Translations under genes and position numbers: made by a program
Shown: one piece after another, positions 53,280 through 62,274 of the stretch
How positions within the stretch are numbered: the stretch's first letter is position 1
How the letters are laid out: every line of letters starts with the position of its first letter
NCBI GenBank assembly: GCA_048270425.1
Contig: JBLWSY010000009.1
Location: 62,001-126,000 of the forward strand
DNA length: 64,000 bases
Reading direction: 5' to 3'
Source: Oceanospirillum sp048270425
Lineage (GTDB): Bacteria; Pseudomonadota; Gammaproteobacteria; Pseudomonadales; Halomonadaceae
Notes under the pieces: generated by a model
Told to the model about the DNA's origin: nothing
What the model saw: the letters and a program-made list of their open reading frames with translations, nothing else
Databases searched by the model: none

Positions 53280-55811
53280 TTAGATCAAAGGTTCAACCGA
53301 TGCGCTGACCACTGATGCGCCAAACGCCTGTTTAAGCCCCTGAACAACAGGGTCCGACTCAAAAAGAGCTTCTGCCTGACGTTGACGGGTTTCTTTCAGG
53401 GCTGCTTCATAATCTTCTGGTGTATCTAAATCTGTGCTAAATGCCGCAATTTCAATGGTCAGCGTATCATTAAACAAAGCCTGAATACTTTGTTGCCAGC
53501 TTGCTTCCCGTTCCGGGGTCAAAAAGTTCTCGGTCACAGCCTTCAAGGCAAACTTGAGATGATTGCCTTCACGGGCGATCAGGGCTGCGTTTTTAGCCAG
53601 AGAGCGGTCGAGCCCTTTCAGGGGCAAATGAGCAAATGCCAGCAGCCAATCCTGATTTGTATTCAGCTGATCAGGACACGGACCGACCAGAGGCGCAATG
53701 GGTGACTCGTTAGCATCCGGAAGCCTGGCATCTCGCAGCACTGGTGCTTGTTTCGGCTGTTCGAATGCGGGTTCAGGCATCATATTCTGGTAGCTGGCAT
53801 CCATAGATTCGCCAGCATACCCCGACGGCTCGGCGTAAACAGAAGGGTTGGCATCCGCTTCCGGTTGAGCATAGTCCATCTCAGACGGTATATGCTCTTC
53901 AAAAGCAGGTGTTTCATGGCCAAAAACGGGTTCCTGAGCTTCACAGTAACCATCGGCTTGAGGCTGGCTAAACGCCCCCTCATGACTATCAGCAGCTTGT
54001 GCCGCCTCGGTGTGGCTGTCTGTATTAGTTTCAACCTGTTCAGGCATAACCGGCAGCTCTTCCCACGGGGGGACATCTGACGGATTGCCGGGAGCAGTCG
54101 GCTGCGGAGATGAATCCTCAGATACAGGGGCATATGATAAAGGAGCAGAAGCTGTCTGCGTTACATTGGACTGACTGGCTCTTGCTTCAGCCTGAGCAAC
54201 CCTTTCAGCACTGGCCGACGGGAACTGAACGGTTCTCAGACCACCTCCCAAAGAGGCTCTGGCATTCTGTACGGTCGCTCCTGCTTCCGGAGCTGGAGAA
54301 GCCGCTTGCTGCGGCTCTTGCGTCACCGCAGGCTGAGTTTGAGAAGCAGAACGCGGGCTCGGAGGAGAAAACTTTACCAGCTGTGGCTCCATGCTATTCG
54401 CCTGAGGTTCAGAGCCGTACGACTGTGTTTCAGGAATAGGCGACTGAGCTTCAGGGCTGAAAGCCTGAGAGGGAGCAACAGACGGATGCGCATCAACAAC
54501 CGGTTCAGGAGCCGCATCATAGCCCTCCTGAGATACAGGTACAGAAGGGGATTGACTCTGAGCGGCTGCAGGAACCTCAGTTAAGGCTTTTTTTTTAGCC
54601 TCGTCGTCTTCCACAACAGGTTCAGAAGCCTGAGATGATGCCTGCTCGGAAGCAGCTTGATTCCCTGCCTGTTTTTCTAAAGGCGCGGCTTGGCTGGGCA
54701 AGGGGTTGCCCTTCTCGCTGGGGACGCCCTGAGGTGCAAAAGCCACCATTCGGATCAGCGCCATCTCAAAACCAGAACGGGCATCAGGAGCCAGCGGCAG
54801 ATCTTCCTGACTTTTAATGGCGATTTGGTAGTACAGTTGCACATCTTCTGCCGCCAGGCGTGCCGCTTGCGCTACGACCTGCTCACGATCACCCAGCGCG
54901 TTATCAACCGCGTCCGGTAACACCTGCGCAACAGCCATCCGGTGCAGGTAAAGTGCCATATCGGAAAGAATGGTTTCAAAGTCGGCAGCCTGTTCCGACA
55001 AGCGGGCAACTTCAGACAGCAGCGCCTTGGCATCACGATTGACCAGATGCTCGATCAGAGCGCCAACATGTCGATGATCCACCAGCCCCAGCATCTCGCT
55101 GACCTGAGCCGCATCGATACTCCCCTGACCATAAGCGATCGCCTGATCGGTCAGACTGAGCGCATCACGCATACTGCCATCAGCCGCGCGCCCAAGCTGC
55201 CATAATGCAGCATCTTCAAAAGGGATCTGTTCCTCAGTCAGAACATGACTCAGGTGCTCAACCACACGCTCCGGCGGCATATTTTTCAGATTAAACTGCA
55301 GGCAGCGGGACAAAACGGTCACCGGCAGCTTTTGCGGATCAGTCGTTGCCAGCAGGAATTTAACGTGCGGTGGCGGCTCTTCCAGTGTTTTCAGAAGGGC
55401 ATTAAAACTGTGCGTGGACAGCATATGCACCTCATCGATCAGGTACACTTTGTAGCGGCCTCGGGACGGCGCATACTGCACGTTGTCTAACAGCTCCCGG
55501 GTATCTTCTACCTTGGTTCGGGAAGCCGCATCCACTTCAATCAGATCGACAAAGCGACCTTCATCAATCTCACGACAGCTGGTGCATTCACCGCAAGGAC
55601 GAGACGTTACGCCGGTCTCACAGTTCAGACATTTGGCGATAATACGGGCAATGGTCGTTTTACCGACACCCCGGGTACCGGTAAACAGATAGGCATGGTG
55701 CAAACGGTCGTTATCCAGCGCACTGACCAGCGCTTTACGCACATGATCCTGTCCGACGAGCTCATGGAAATTTTTAGGACGCCACTTTCGGGCCAGTACC
55801 TGATAACTCAT
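53280..55811 (-). CDS. dnaX: DNA polymerase III subunits gamma and tau
   Basis: 843 residues (tau), longer than E. coli's 643. Walker A GTRGVGKT (45-52), zinc Cys 64/73/76/79, Walker B YLIDEVHMLS, sensor I LATTDPQKLPVTVLSRC. Domain III ends near residue 365. Then comes an unusually long, low-complexity linker rich in Ser, Gln, Ala, Pro, Glu (about 370-690), and finally the tau-specific polymerase-binding domain. A run of nine A at codons 406-408 is a slippery site for making gamma. It is the clamp-loader motor of the replisome. Confidence 0.97.
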   Translation of the reverse strand: MSYQVLARKWRPKNFHELVGQDHVRKALVSALDNDRLHHAYLFTGTRGVGKTTIARIIAKCLNCETGVTSRPCGECTSCREIDEGRFVDLIEVDAASRTKVEDTRELLDNVQYAPSRGRYKVYLIDEVHMLSTHSFNALLKTLEEPPPHVKFLLATTDPQKLPVTVLSRCLQFNLKNMPPERVVEHLSHVLTEEQIPFEDAALWQLGRAADGSMRDALSLTDQAIAYGQGSIDAAQVSEMLGLVDHRHVGALIEHLVNRDAKALLSEVARLSEQAADFETILSDMALYLHRMAVAQVLPDAVDNALGDREQVVAQAARLAAEDVQLYYQIAIKSQEDLPLAPDARSGFEMALIRMVAFAPQGVPSEKGNPLPSQAAPLEKQAGNQAASEQASSQASEPVVEDDEAKKKALTEVPAAAQSQSPSVPVSQEGYDAAPEPVVDAHPSVAPSQAFSPEAQSPIPETQSYGSEPQANSMEPQLVKFSPPSPRSASQTQPAVTQEPQQAASPAPEAGATVQNARASLGGGLRTVQFPSASAERVAQAEARASQSNVTQTASAPLSYAPVSEDSSPQPTAPGNPSDVPPWEELPVMPEQVETNTDSHTEAAQAADSHEGAFSQPQADGYCEAQEPVFGHETPAFEEHIPSEMDYAQPEADANPSVYAEPSGYAGESMDASYQNMMPEPAFEQPKQAPVLRDARLPDANESPIAPLVGPCPDQLNTNQDWLLAFAHLPLKGLDRSLAKNAALIAREGNHLKFALKAVTENFLTPEREASWQQSIQALFNDTLTIEIAAFSTDLDTPEDYEAALKETRQRQAEALFESDPVVQGLKQAFGASVVSASVEPLI
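54588..54596 (-). promoter_or_regulatory. A9 slippery sequence in dnaX for gamma-subunit production
   Basis: On the coding strand GCT-AAA-AAA-AAA-GCC. A -1 slip reads AGC CTT AAC TGA (three residues then stop); a +1 slip reads CCT TAA. Either gives a protein of about 410 residues, close to E. coli gamma (431). GACGAGG just upstream could act as the stimulatory Shine-Dalgarno-like element. Confidence 0.6.
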
Positions 55812-55972
55812 ATTAACCAGTCTGCTGATAGAAAATTTCGGGTAACCCCGGTTCAGAATACCGCTTCAGGCGGCAGAAATTCGAGCTGGGCATTGTACAC
55901 CAAATGTTGATTCCGGTGTTGCACTTCTTGATGCCCCGCCCCAGCTTCGGACAAGGCTAAGCTATTGCCGGA

Positions 55973-56893
55973 TCAATCTTTTTTCTGCCGAACCCGACGT
56001 ACAACCTGACTCTCGCTCACCACCACATCCGGCACTTCGTCCAGTTCCAGGTCCGGGCCATAGAACTCATCCATTTTGTGAGTCACGCTGTACCAGTAAT
56101 CCAGAAAGTCTTCGGTGATCTCCTCTTCAATGCGGGTGGCTTCCTGAGTGGGACAGAAGATCGTCACCACAAAGACATTGCGGGCCGTTTCATTAGTGGC
56201 AACCCGGACCTTCAGATCGGAAACGCTCAGCGCGATACCCAGACGTTTTTCAATCAGGGTACTGTATCGGTCAGCAACCTCTTTAAAGGGGCTGCAATAT
56301 TCCCGAACCAGATCTTCAAGGTAGAGACGGGCATCCCGAACACTTATCGCATCAGCTTCACGAACAATACTGAAGCTGTGGGCGACATAGCGACGCATAA
56401 AATTCAGGTTCTGAATCACACCGGTACTGAATTTATAATTCGGAATAACAAGACTGCGCCCCGTATAAGAGTAACTCATACCCTCTACATCAACCTCGAG
56501 CAAGGTTGTTGTCAGCCAATCACTGCGCACGACCTCACCGTAGTGATCACCTACTTTGATCCAGTCGCCAATGCTGAATGCCCGGCTACTGGCAATGTAA
56601 AGCGCTCCAAGAAAGCACTGTATCTGCTCTCGTGTTGCGACCACTAAAGCAACGGCAAATGCCGCAATAGATAACGCGACAAAACGCAACTCGCTCAACC
56701 ATATAATGACCAGGCCGATAATAATGATCAGGCTGGTTATGTTGGTAATGGTATTGGTCCAGCGCCGGTGCAGATTTTCCTCATCTTTAACCACACGTTT
56801 TACGAAGCGAACCGACAACCAGCGTAGTACCAGACAGGCAGCAACAAAGGCTATGGAAATAATCCATTGATTGTCATTCACGATATCTTTCAT
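55973..56893 (-). CDS. MscS-family mechanosensitive ion channel
   Basis: About 306 residues from ATG 56893, with GAGG 5 bases upstream. Three N-terminal TMs (WIISIAFVAACLVLRWL; TNITSLIIIIGLVIIWL; ALSIAAFAVALVVATREQIQCFLGALYI, the last being the pore helix). The beta domain follows with RAFSIGDWIKVGDHYGEV and the typical SYTGRSLVIPNYKFSTGVIQNLN. The C-terminus is acidic then basic. It releases osmolytes on hypo-osmotic shock. Divergent from the diguanylate cyclase gene. Confidence 0.92.
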   Translation of the reverse strand: MKDIVNDNQWIISIAFVAACLVLRWLSVRFVKRVVKDEENLHRRWTNTITNITSLIIIIGLVIIWLSELRFVALSIAAFAVALVVATREQIQCFLGALYIASSRAFSIGDWIKVGDHYGEVVRSDWLTTTLLEVDVEGMSYSYTGRSLVIPNYKFSTGVIQNLNFMRRYVAHSFSIVREADAISVRDARLYLEDLVREYCSPFKEVADRYSTLIEKRLGIALSVSDLKVRVATNETARNVFVVTIFCPTQEATRIEEEITEDFLDYWYSVTHKMDEFYGPDLELDEVPDVVVSESQVVRRVRQKKD

Positions 56894-57018
56894 ACCAGCC
56901 TCAAATGATGAATAATGAATAAATCTTAAAGTCGCCAATGACTCATTATAAAGGTTATAAAAATCTGGAATTTTATAATTGGCTCAGGCCAGCTATTACG
57001 GACATTCAGGGTATCACT

Positions 57019-58578
57019 ATGCTTTTAGTGAAGCGCTATCTTACCGGGATTATATCTCTGGTTTTATTGTTTTTTTCGGCATCAGCAAACGCCGATGCGT
57101 TTGATCAGTTTTTTGAAAAACATGCCGTTGTCATGCTCCTGATCGAGCCCCAAAGTGGAAAAATCTTTAAAGCCAATCAGGCGGCATCAGAATATTACGG
57201 CTATAGCCGTAATAAACTGAATCAGATGTATATTCAGCAAATTAACGCATTATCCCCTGAAGCGGTTGCTGCTGAACGGGAATTGGCCCGTAAAGAAAAC
57301 CGTAACTATTTTATTTTTCGTCATCGCCTGGCGGATGGCAGCATTCGCACAGTTGAAGTCTCCTCAATACCGGTCACTCTGGAGCGTCGCAGCTACCTTT
57401 TTTCTATCGTTACCGATGTTAATGACCTGAGGGCCGCAGAAGATAGTCTTTGGCACTACCAAAACCGTCTTGAAGAGATGGTCGATCAGCAACTAAACCA
57501 CCTACGCTCTAAAGATATTTTTATCTATACCCTTCTTGCAATTGCTCTTGTGTCTTTTTTTGTGGCTGCAGTGGCAATGGGCTACCTGCTTTATCGAAAA
57601 CGCAAAACATCTGCTCGGCTGCAACGGGAAAAGTCGCGCCTTGACGATATCATCTGGGGTACCAATGCGGGGACCTGGGAGCGGGATTTTTTATCGGAAA
57701 GCATCGATATTAACTCCCGCTGGGCGGAAATGATCGGCTATCAATTACAGGATCTGGAGCCTTTCACGCTGTCTGACCTGGAGTCGATGATTCACGCTGA
57801 TGATTTATCAGAGATGCAGCACCAACTGAATCAGCACCTGACCGGTAAACTGGATCATTACCAGTGTGAATATCGTATTCGTCATCAAAGAGGCCATTGG
57901 GTATGGGTTCTGGATAGAGGTCGTATTGTGCAAAGAGACCGTTCCGGCAACCCTTCCCGCCTGTGCGGTACATTACAGGATATATCCAGCTCCAAACGCG
58001 CGCACATACAGCTGGAACATATGGCGCATTACGATCAGCTAACACACCTGGCCAACCGCACGCTGTTTTATGACCGCCTCAATCATGCCCTGGCAAGCGC
58101 CAAGCGGTATCCATCACGGTTCGCGGTGATGTTTCTGGATCTGGATGGCTTCAAGGCGGTTAACGATGAGTTCGGACATCATATCGGAGATGCGCTGCTG
58201 GCGGAGGTTGCAAGAAGGCTTCAGGAGACAATTCGGGAATCCGATACCTGTGCCCGTATGGGAGGCGATGAATTCGCCTTGCTTATCTATCATCTGGATA
58301 AAGCCAGTTCGGCAACAGTCGTCGCCGAACATCTGCTGAAAAGTCTCAGACAGCCCTACGAACTGGCGGGCCATAAACTGCCCCATCTCTCCTGTAGCAT
58401 CGGCATAGCACTTTACCCGGACCATGAATCATTATCAGGCAACACGTTGGTTCAGCTGGCCGATAATGCCATGTATCAGGCTAAACGTTCAGGCAAAAAC
58501 AATTATACCTTTTCCGATGACCATGAAAGATCCGTCAATAAAGATACCATCGTTGACCAGCACTCGGTCGATAGTTAA
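57019..58578 (+). CDS. Membrane diguanylate cyclase with PAS domains
   Basis: About 519 residues from ATG 57019 (AGGG 8 bases upstream). Signal-anchor, a first PAS in the periplasm (MLLIEPQSGKIFKANQAASEYYGYS), a TM at about 173-195, a second cytoplasmic PAS/PAC (GTWERDFLSESIDINSRW), then a GGDEF domain with an intact active site RMGGDEFALLIY. A product-inhibition I-site RESD lies 5 residues before it. It makes c-di-GMP. A periplasmic PAS is uncommon. No EAL domain. Confidence 0.93.
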   Translation: MLLVKRYLTGIISLVLLFFSASANADAFDQFFEKHAVVMLLIEPQSGKIFKANQAASEYYGYSRNKLNQMYIQQINALSPEAVAAERELARKENRNYFIFRHRLADGSIRTVEVSSIPVTLERRSYLFSIVTDVNDLRAAEDSLWHYQNRLEEMVDQQLNHLRSKDIFIYTLLAIALVSFFVAAVAMGYLLYRKRKTSARLQREKSRLDDIIWGTNAGTWERDFLSESIDINSRWAEMIGYQLQDLEPFTLSDLESMIHADDLSEMQHQLNQHLTGKLDHYQCEYRIRHQRGHWVWVLDRGRIVQRDRSGNPSRLCGTLQDISSSKRAHIQLEHMAHYDQLTHLANRTLFYDRLNHALASAKRYPSRFAVMFLDLDGFKAVNDEFGHHIGDALLAEVARRLQETIRESDTCARMGGDEFALLIYHLDKASSATVVAEHLLKSLRQPYELAGHKLPHLSCSIGIALYPDHESLSGNTLVQLADNAMYQAKRSGKNNYTFSDDHERSVNKDTIVDQHSVDS

Positions 58579-58588
58579 TTGATAGCCG

Positions 58589-59278
58589 TTAACGGCTCTG
58601 CCTGAAAGTGAGGTTATACCGATAATGACCTGTTAATGGGTGTTGATAGCGGCGCAGTTTTTTTACCCCGTGAAACCGCATTCGGTCCGCTCCTCCCCAA
58701 ACCAGCACATCACCGTGCTCTAACAGGAACTCACTGACGGGCTCTTGCCGATTAAGTCCGCCCCAACGAAATAAGACCGGTGCCCCAAGAGAAAAGGAGA
58801 CAATGGGGATCGCCAGATCCTTTTCATCCTTATCCTGATGCAATCCCATCCCTGCTCCGGGGGCATATCGGTTAATCAGGCAGGCATCCGGATTAAAAGT
58901 GCCTAACCCTGCCCGCTGGCAAAAAAGATTTACCCATTGTATCCAGACAGCCGGTATCGGTAGCCATGTGCGACCAGTTTCCGGCTCAATATCACTGTAT
59001 CGATAACCGTCTGCATCGGTCACCCATCCCCACGCCCCACAGTTTGTCATCGCCGCTGACATCAGCTGTCCTCCCGGGGTCTTACGCTGACGAAAAGGGT
59101 TAGCCCCCGAGATAGTCCGAATCTCTTCGAGCAGAGAGCTTGCCACCGGCTTTAAAGCAGCCTTAAACAGCACTGCATCCGGGGAGATCTGTATGCTAAG
59201 GGCATCAAAATCAGGTGCGTAAATATCCTCAGCCTTGGTCGCGCCCTCATCCTGTTGCAGAAAAAGATCCTGCTGCAT
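58589..59278 (-). CDS. alkB: AlkB-like 2-oxoglutarate/Fe(II) dioxygenase
   Basis: About 229 residues from ATG 59278 (GGAGA just upstream). NRYAPGAGMGLHQDKDE carries the H-x-D iron ligands, with a distal His in RFHGVKKL. The C-terminal RYQHPLTGHYRYNLTFRQ has the 2-oxoglutarate-binding arginines. It repairs N-alkylated bases by oxidative demethylation. Convergent with the diguanylate cyclase gene. Confidence 0.93.
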   Translation of the reverse strand: MQQDLFLQQDEGATKAEDIYAPDFDALSIQISPDAVLFKAALKPVASSLLEEIRTISGANPFRQRKTPGGQLMSAAMTNCGAWGWVTDADGYRYSDIEPETGRTWLPIPAVWIQWVNLFCQRAGLGTFNPDACLINRYAPGAGMGLHQDKDEKDLAIPIVSFSLGAPVLFRWGGLNRQEPVSEFLLEHGDVLVWGGADRMRFHGVKKLRRYQHPLTGHYRYNLTFRQSR

Positions 59279-59433
59279 GCCTGTCTCCAATAACTGAACA
59301 CCTGATCTCCGCAAAGATTGCGAAGCTTTAAGTTTGAATTAAGGCTGACGTCTTAAACTGAAATCCATCACTGAACAGCCATACAGACGATGCAGAATTC
59401 ACCGACATCTGATGGGTCTGATGAGAACTCGCC

Positions 59434-59505
59434 ATGAAGGATGACAGCGCCATGAAAGATAGCAGCACTATGAAAGATAGCAGCGTCATTAAGGATAACA
59501 GCACC
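59434..59505 (+). repeat. Four 18-bp in-frame tandem repeats at the 5' end of the cytochrome b gene
   Basis: Units ATGAARGATrrCAGCrcc encode MKDDSA, MKDSST, MKDSSV and IKDNST. Three of them begin with ATG, so translation could start at 59434, 59452 or 59470. Confidence 0.85.
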
Positions 59506-60072
59506 ATCAAAGTCTGGGACCCTTTTGTTCGTATTTTCCATTGGTCACTGGTTTTGCTTTTTGTCATTACGTTTGCCAGTGAAGAGGGGCCTGAAAGCGT
59601 ACATATTTTTGCCGGTTATGGTGTCAGCCTTTTAGTTCTTTTCAGAATCTTCTGGGGATTTTTTGGCACCCGTTACGCTCGATTCTCAAATTTTTCCTAT
59701 GGTAAAGCGGCCCAAAAGCGCTACCTGAAAAGCCTGATGAGCCGTCACCCGGAGCATTATACCGGCCACAATCCGGCGGGTGGCTTAATGGTTCTTATTT
59801 TATTGGCAGCACTACTATTGCAGTGCTTTCTCGGCATGGTCCTGATTTCGGCAGAAGGCGAAGGCCCCTTTGCCGGAACCTTTCTGAGTATTTTCAGCAA
59901 CGCAGTGACAAAAGAGTTTCACGATGCATTGGGGCATGGCCTCCTGCTGCTGATTGCAGTTCATATTGGCGGGGTTGTCGTTAGCAGCCTGCTTCATCGG
60001 GAAAATCTGATCCGTGCGATGGTAACCGGTAAAAAAAACCGCAAGGAAAGCCCCGATGCAAAAAATACTTAA
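59434..60072 (+). CDS. Cytochrome b561-type membrane protein (SHP/DHC partner)
   Basis: 212 residues. After a repeated hydrophilic tail (see the repeat entry) comes a four-helix cytochrome b: KVWDPFVRIFHWSLVLLFVITF (heme His in FHW), HIFAGYGVSLLVLFRIFWGFFGTRYARF, GGLMVLILLAALLLQCFLGMVL, and FHDALGHGLLLLIAVHIGGVV with two more His ligands. It should pass electrons from the membrane quinone pool to the diheme cytochrome c and SHP encoded downstream. It overlaps the next gene by 17 bp. Confidence 0.92.
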   Translation: MKDDSAMKDSSTMKDSSVIKDNSTIKVWDPFVRIFHWSLVLLFVITFASEEGPESVHIFAGYGVSLLVLFRIFWGFFGTRYARFSNFSYGKAAQKRYLKSLMSRHPEHYTGHNPAGGLMVLILLAALLLQCFLGMVLISAEGEGPFAGTFLSIFSNAVTKEFHDALGHGLLLLIAVHIGGVVVSSLLHRENLIRAMVTGKKNRKESPDAKNT

Positions 60073-60559
60073 AAGCGATCCGTCTAACCTGTGGCCAGCC
60101 CTTTCAAACCCGTTCTTCCGGCTATCCAAAGAGCTTTGGTCGGGTAAAGGTTGTCTCCCAATATGTCTGATGGCAGCTCTGCTGAGTCTGTCTGCAGGGG
60201 CGAAGGCGGAAACAGGCAATTCGGTCATCGACCGCTTAATAAAAGAATATCAGTCTGAGGGAGCTACTGAGTTCCAGATATCAAACGGTAAAAAATTATG
60301 GCTGAACAATTTTGAACATACCAAGGCAAAAACAGCGAGAAGCTGTAGCAACTGCCACGGCAAAGATATCCGCCAAGAGGGCCAGCATATCCGCACGAAG
60401 CGATCGATAGAACCCTTGGCACCCAGTATCAATCCTGAACGCCTCAGTAACGAAAAACAGATCCGAAAGTGGTTGAAGCGTAACTGCAAATGGACCTTGG
60501 GACGAGAGTGCAGCCCTCAGGAAAAAGGCGATCTGCTGCTCTGGATTCAGACTCAATAA
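60056..60559 (+). CDS. shp: SHP-type monoheme cytochrome c (DUF1924)
   Basis: 167 residues: long n-region, signal peptide (LPICLMAALLSLSAGAKA), then about 117 mature residues with one heme-binding CSNCH. The SNGKKLWLNNFEHTKAKTARSCSNCHGKDI block is the hallmark of sphaeroides heme protein (SHP; DUF1924). SHP has an Asn ligand that swings away to let oxygen or NO bind. The ATG at 60056 has GGAAAG 5 bases before it. It is part of the cyt b - SHP - diheme cytochrome unit. Confidence 0.88.
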   Translation: MQKILKSDPSNLWPALSNPFFRLSKELWSGKGCLPICLMAALLSLSAGAKAETGNSVIDRLIKEYQSEGATEFQISNGKKLWLNNFEHTKAKTARSCSNCHGKDIRQEGQHIRTKRSIEPLAPSINPERLSNEKQIRKWLKRNCKWTLGRECSPQEKGDLLLWIQTQ

Positions 60560-60585
60560 CATTCAACAGGACAAAGGATTCCCGA

Positions 60586-61164
60586 ATGACAACATTAATG
60601 CATAAAATTCGTTGGCCTCTGGGAGGCGCAATGCTGACCAGCGCACTTTTTATTGGCTTAAGTGGTTTTGCTCAGCAGGCTCAGAGTAGCTGGTGGGGGG
60701 AAGATCACGAAGACGAGTATCGAGCAAAAAACAGTGGCAATCCAACTTATCTTGAAGAGTGTGGCGCTTGCCATATTGCCTACCCGGCGCAATTGCTACC
60801 TAAAGCAGCCTGGCAGGATATTTTGTCAAATCTCGATAGCCATTTCGGTGAGGATGCCAGCGTCGACATTCCAATCAGAGATGAACTGGCAGGCTATCTC
60901 AGTCGTAATGCCAGCGATAGTACAAATGCCGGTAAATTCAGAAAGTTTACCCGTGGGATTGATATCAATACCCCACCCATCCGGATCACTGAGTTAAAAT
61001 ACTTTGAACGTAAACACGATGAGATCAACTACCGTAAAATGGTACTCAACAACCCGGATGTGGGTAGTTTCTCGCAGTGTCAGGCGTGTCATGAAAAAGC
61101 AGAACAGGGCATCTTCGATGAAGACACCGTTAATATTCCAAACTTTGGCCGCTGGGACGATTAA
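60586..61164 (+). CDS. dhc: Diheme cytochrome c (DHC), electron donor to SHP
   Basis: 192 residues from ATG 60586 with AGGA upstream. Signal peptide (GGAMLTSALFIGLSGFAQQA), two heme sites CGACH and CQACH, and the conserved SGNPTYLEECGACHIAYPAQLLPKAAW block of the DHC family (PF09626). The protein ends with IPNFGRWDD. It transfers electrons to SHP in Rhodobacter-type systems. The ORF can be extended upstream to 60490 but that part has no start signal. Confidence 0.92.
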   Translation: MTTLMHKIRWPLGGAMLTSALFIGLSGFAQQAQSSWWGEDHEDEYRAKNSGNPTYLEECGACHIAYPAQLLPKAAWQDILSNLDSHFGEDASVDIPIRDELAGYLSRNASDSTNAGKFRKFTRGIDINTPPIRITELKYFERKHDEINYRKMVLNNPDVGSFSQCQACHEKAEQGIFDEDTVNIPNFGRWDD

Positions 61165-61501
61165 AACATCTTTTAGTCTGACAAAAGCGGTCAAAGTACT
61201 CAGCCTGATACTTTTAGTAGCATCAGGCGGTTTCATGCTGAGTCAGATAAACGAAGCCCGGGCCAGCGATAAGCTTTCTGCCAGTGACGTTCTTGAGTTG
61301 ATGCAGCAAGGTAAAATTCAGCCGTTATTGACCCTGATTGGTCAGCACAATTTTCCCGGTACGCTACTTGATGCCGAACTGGAACGGGAACATGGCCGCC
61401 TGATTTATGAGCTGGAATATCTGAACGACAAAGGCGAAGTCTGGGAATATGAGCTGGATGCCGCCACAGGAGAAATTCTTGAGCAGGAACTTGAAGACTA
61501 A
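61118..61501 (+). CDS. PepSY domain periplasmic protein
   Basis: About 127 residues from ATG 61118, which has AGGG 8 bases upstream. It overlaps the end of the diheme cytochrome gene by 47 bp in another frame. A signal peptide (KVLSLILLVASGGFMLSQINEARA) precedes the PepSY core with GRLIYELEYLNDKGEVWEYELDAATGEIL. PepSY proteins often inhibit proteases or sense state near two-component systems. Here it probably belongs to the cytochrome unit and its regulators. Confidence 0.85.
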   Translation: MKTPLIFQTLAAGTIKTSFSLTKAVKVLSLILLVASGGFMLSQINEARASDKLSASDVLELMQQGKIQPLLTLIGQHNFPGTLLDAELEREHGRLIYELEYLNDKGEVWEYELDAATGEILEQELED

Positions 61502-61566
61502 ACGTCATTCCTGCATCCGTCAGCCATACGGTCACGTTCAACATCCGATTCGGACAAGGAGAAACC

Positions 61567-62274
61567 GTGAAAATTCTGTTGATTGAAGATGACCTGTCAC
61601 TATGCAGCGCCCTCGCTCCTGAACTTCGTCAGGCGGGTTTTGCCGTTGAATTGGCTCACAACGGTGTCGATGGACTGCATCTGGCACAGGAGGAAGACTT
61701 TGACGCCATCATCCTTGATCTGGGGCTACCGGAAAAAAACGGGCTGGAGCTTCTGGCGGAGCTTCGTCGGCAAAACAACCTGACGCCCGTTCTTATCCTC
61801 ACCGCCCGTGATACCTGGCATGAAAGGGTCGACGGCCTTAAAGCCGGAGCCGATGACTATCTGGGCAAACCCTTTCACAGTGAGGAACTACTCGCCCGGC
61901 TGAACGCTGTTCTGAGACGTCATCACGGACAGGCCTGCAACCAGATCAGTGTCGACGATATCGTACTGGATACCGACACACGGGAGCTGATAATCCGGCA
62001 ACAAAAAATTCTGCTGAGCGCTATCGAATTTAAACTGCTGCGCTACATATTGCTGCACCCCAATCAGGTGCTGTCCAAGAACTGCCTGAGCGAACACATC
62101 TACGAAGACGACCATCTCAGAGATAGCAACGTTATTGAAGTGTATATCAATAAGCTACGCCAGTATCTGGGAAAGAGCCGAATAAAAACCCTGCGTGGCC
62201 AGGGCTATCAATTACAGTCGCCGGACGCCCCTTTCGCTAATCCCCCTGAAACGCCCCCGGACGGCTCGGCATGA
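61567..62274 (+). CDS. OmpR-family response regulator
   Basis: 235 residues. Receiver with acidic pocket EDD (7-9), phospho-acceptor Asp51 in IILDLGLP, Thr/Lys in LILTARD and YLGKPF. The winged-helix OmpR/PhoB output domain ends in SNVIEVYINKLRQYLG and IKTLRGQGYQL. It overlaps the histidine kinase gene by 4 bp (ATGA). Closest in style to QseB/PmrA-type regulators. Likely controls the adjacent SHP/cytochrome genes (inference from position). Confidence 0.95.
   Translation: MKILLIEDDLSLCSALAPELRQAGFAVELAHNGVDGLHLAQEEDFDAIILDLGLPEKNGLELLAELRRQNNLTPVLILTARDTWHERVDGLKAGADDYLGKPFHSEELLARLNAVLRRHHGQACNQISVDDIVLDTDTRELIIRQQKILLSAIEFKLLRYILLHPNQVLSKNCLSEHIYEDDHLRDSNVIEVYINKLRQYLGKSRIKTLRGQGYQLQSPDAPFANPPETPPDGSA

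Noticed and set aside
55812..55972. Possible 4.5S (SRP) RNA gene next to dnaX, as in pseudomonads
   Set aside because: The conserved GGTCAGGTCCGGAAGGAAGCAG core is absent from both strands.
59328..59567. Minus-strand frame with repeated LLSFM/LLSFI hydrophobic units
   Set aside because: It is the antisense reading of the 18-bp repeats in the cytochrome b gene and has no start signal of its own.
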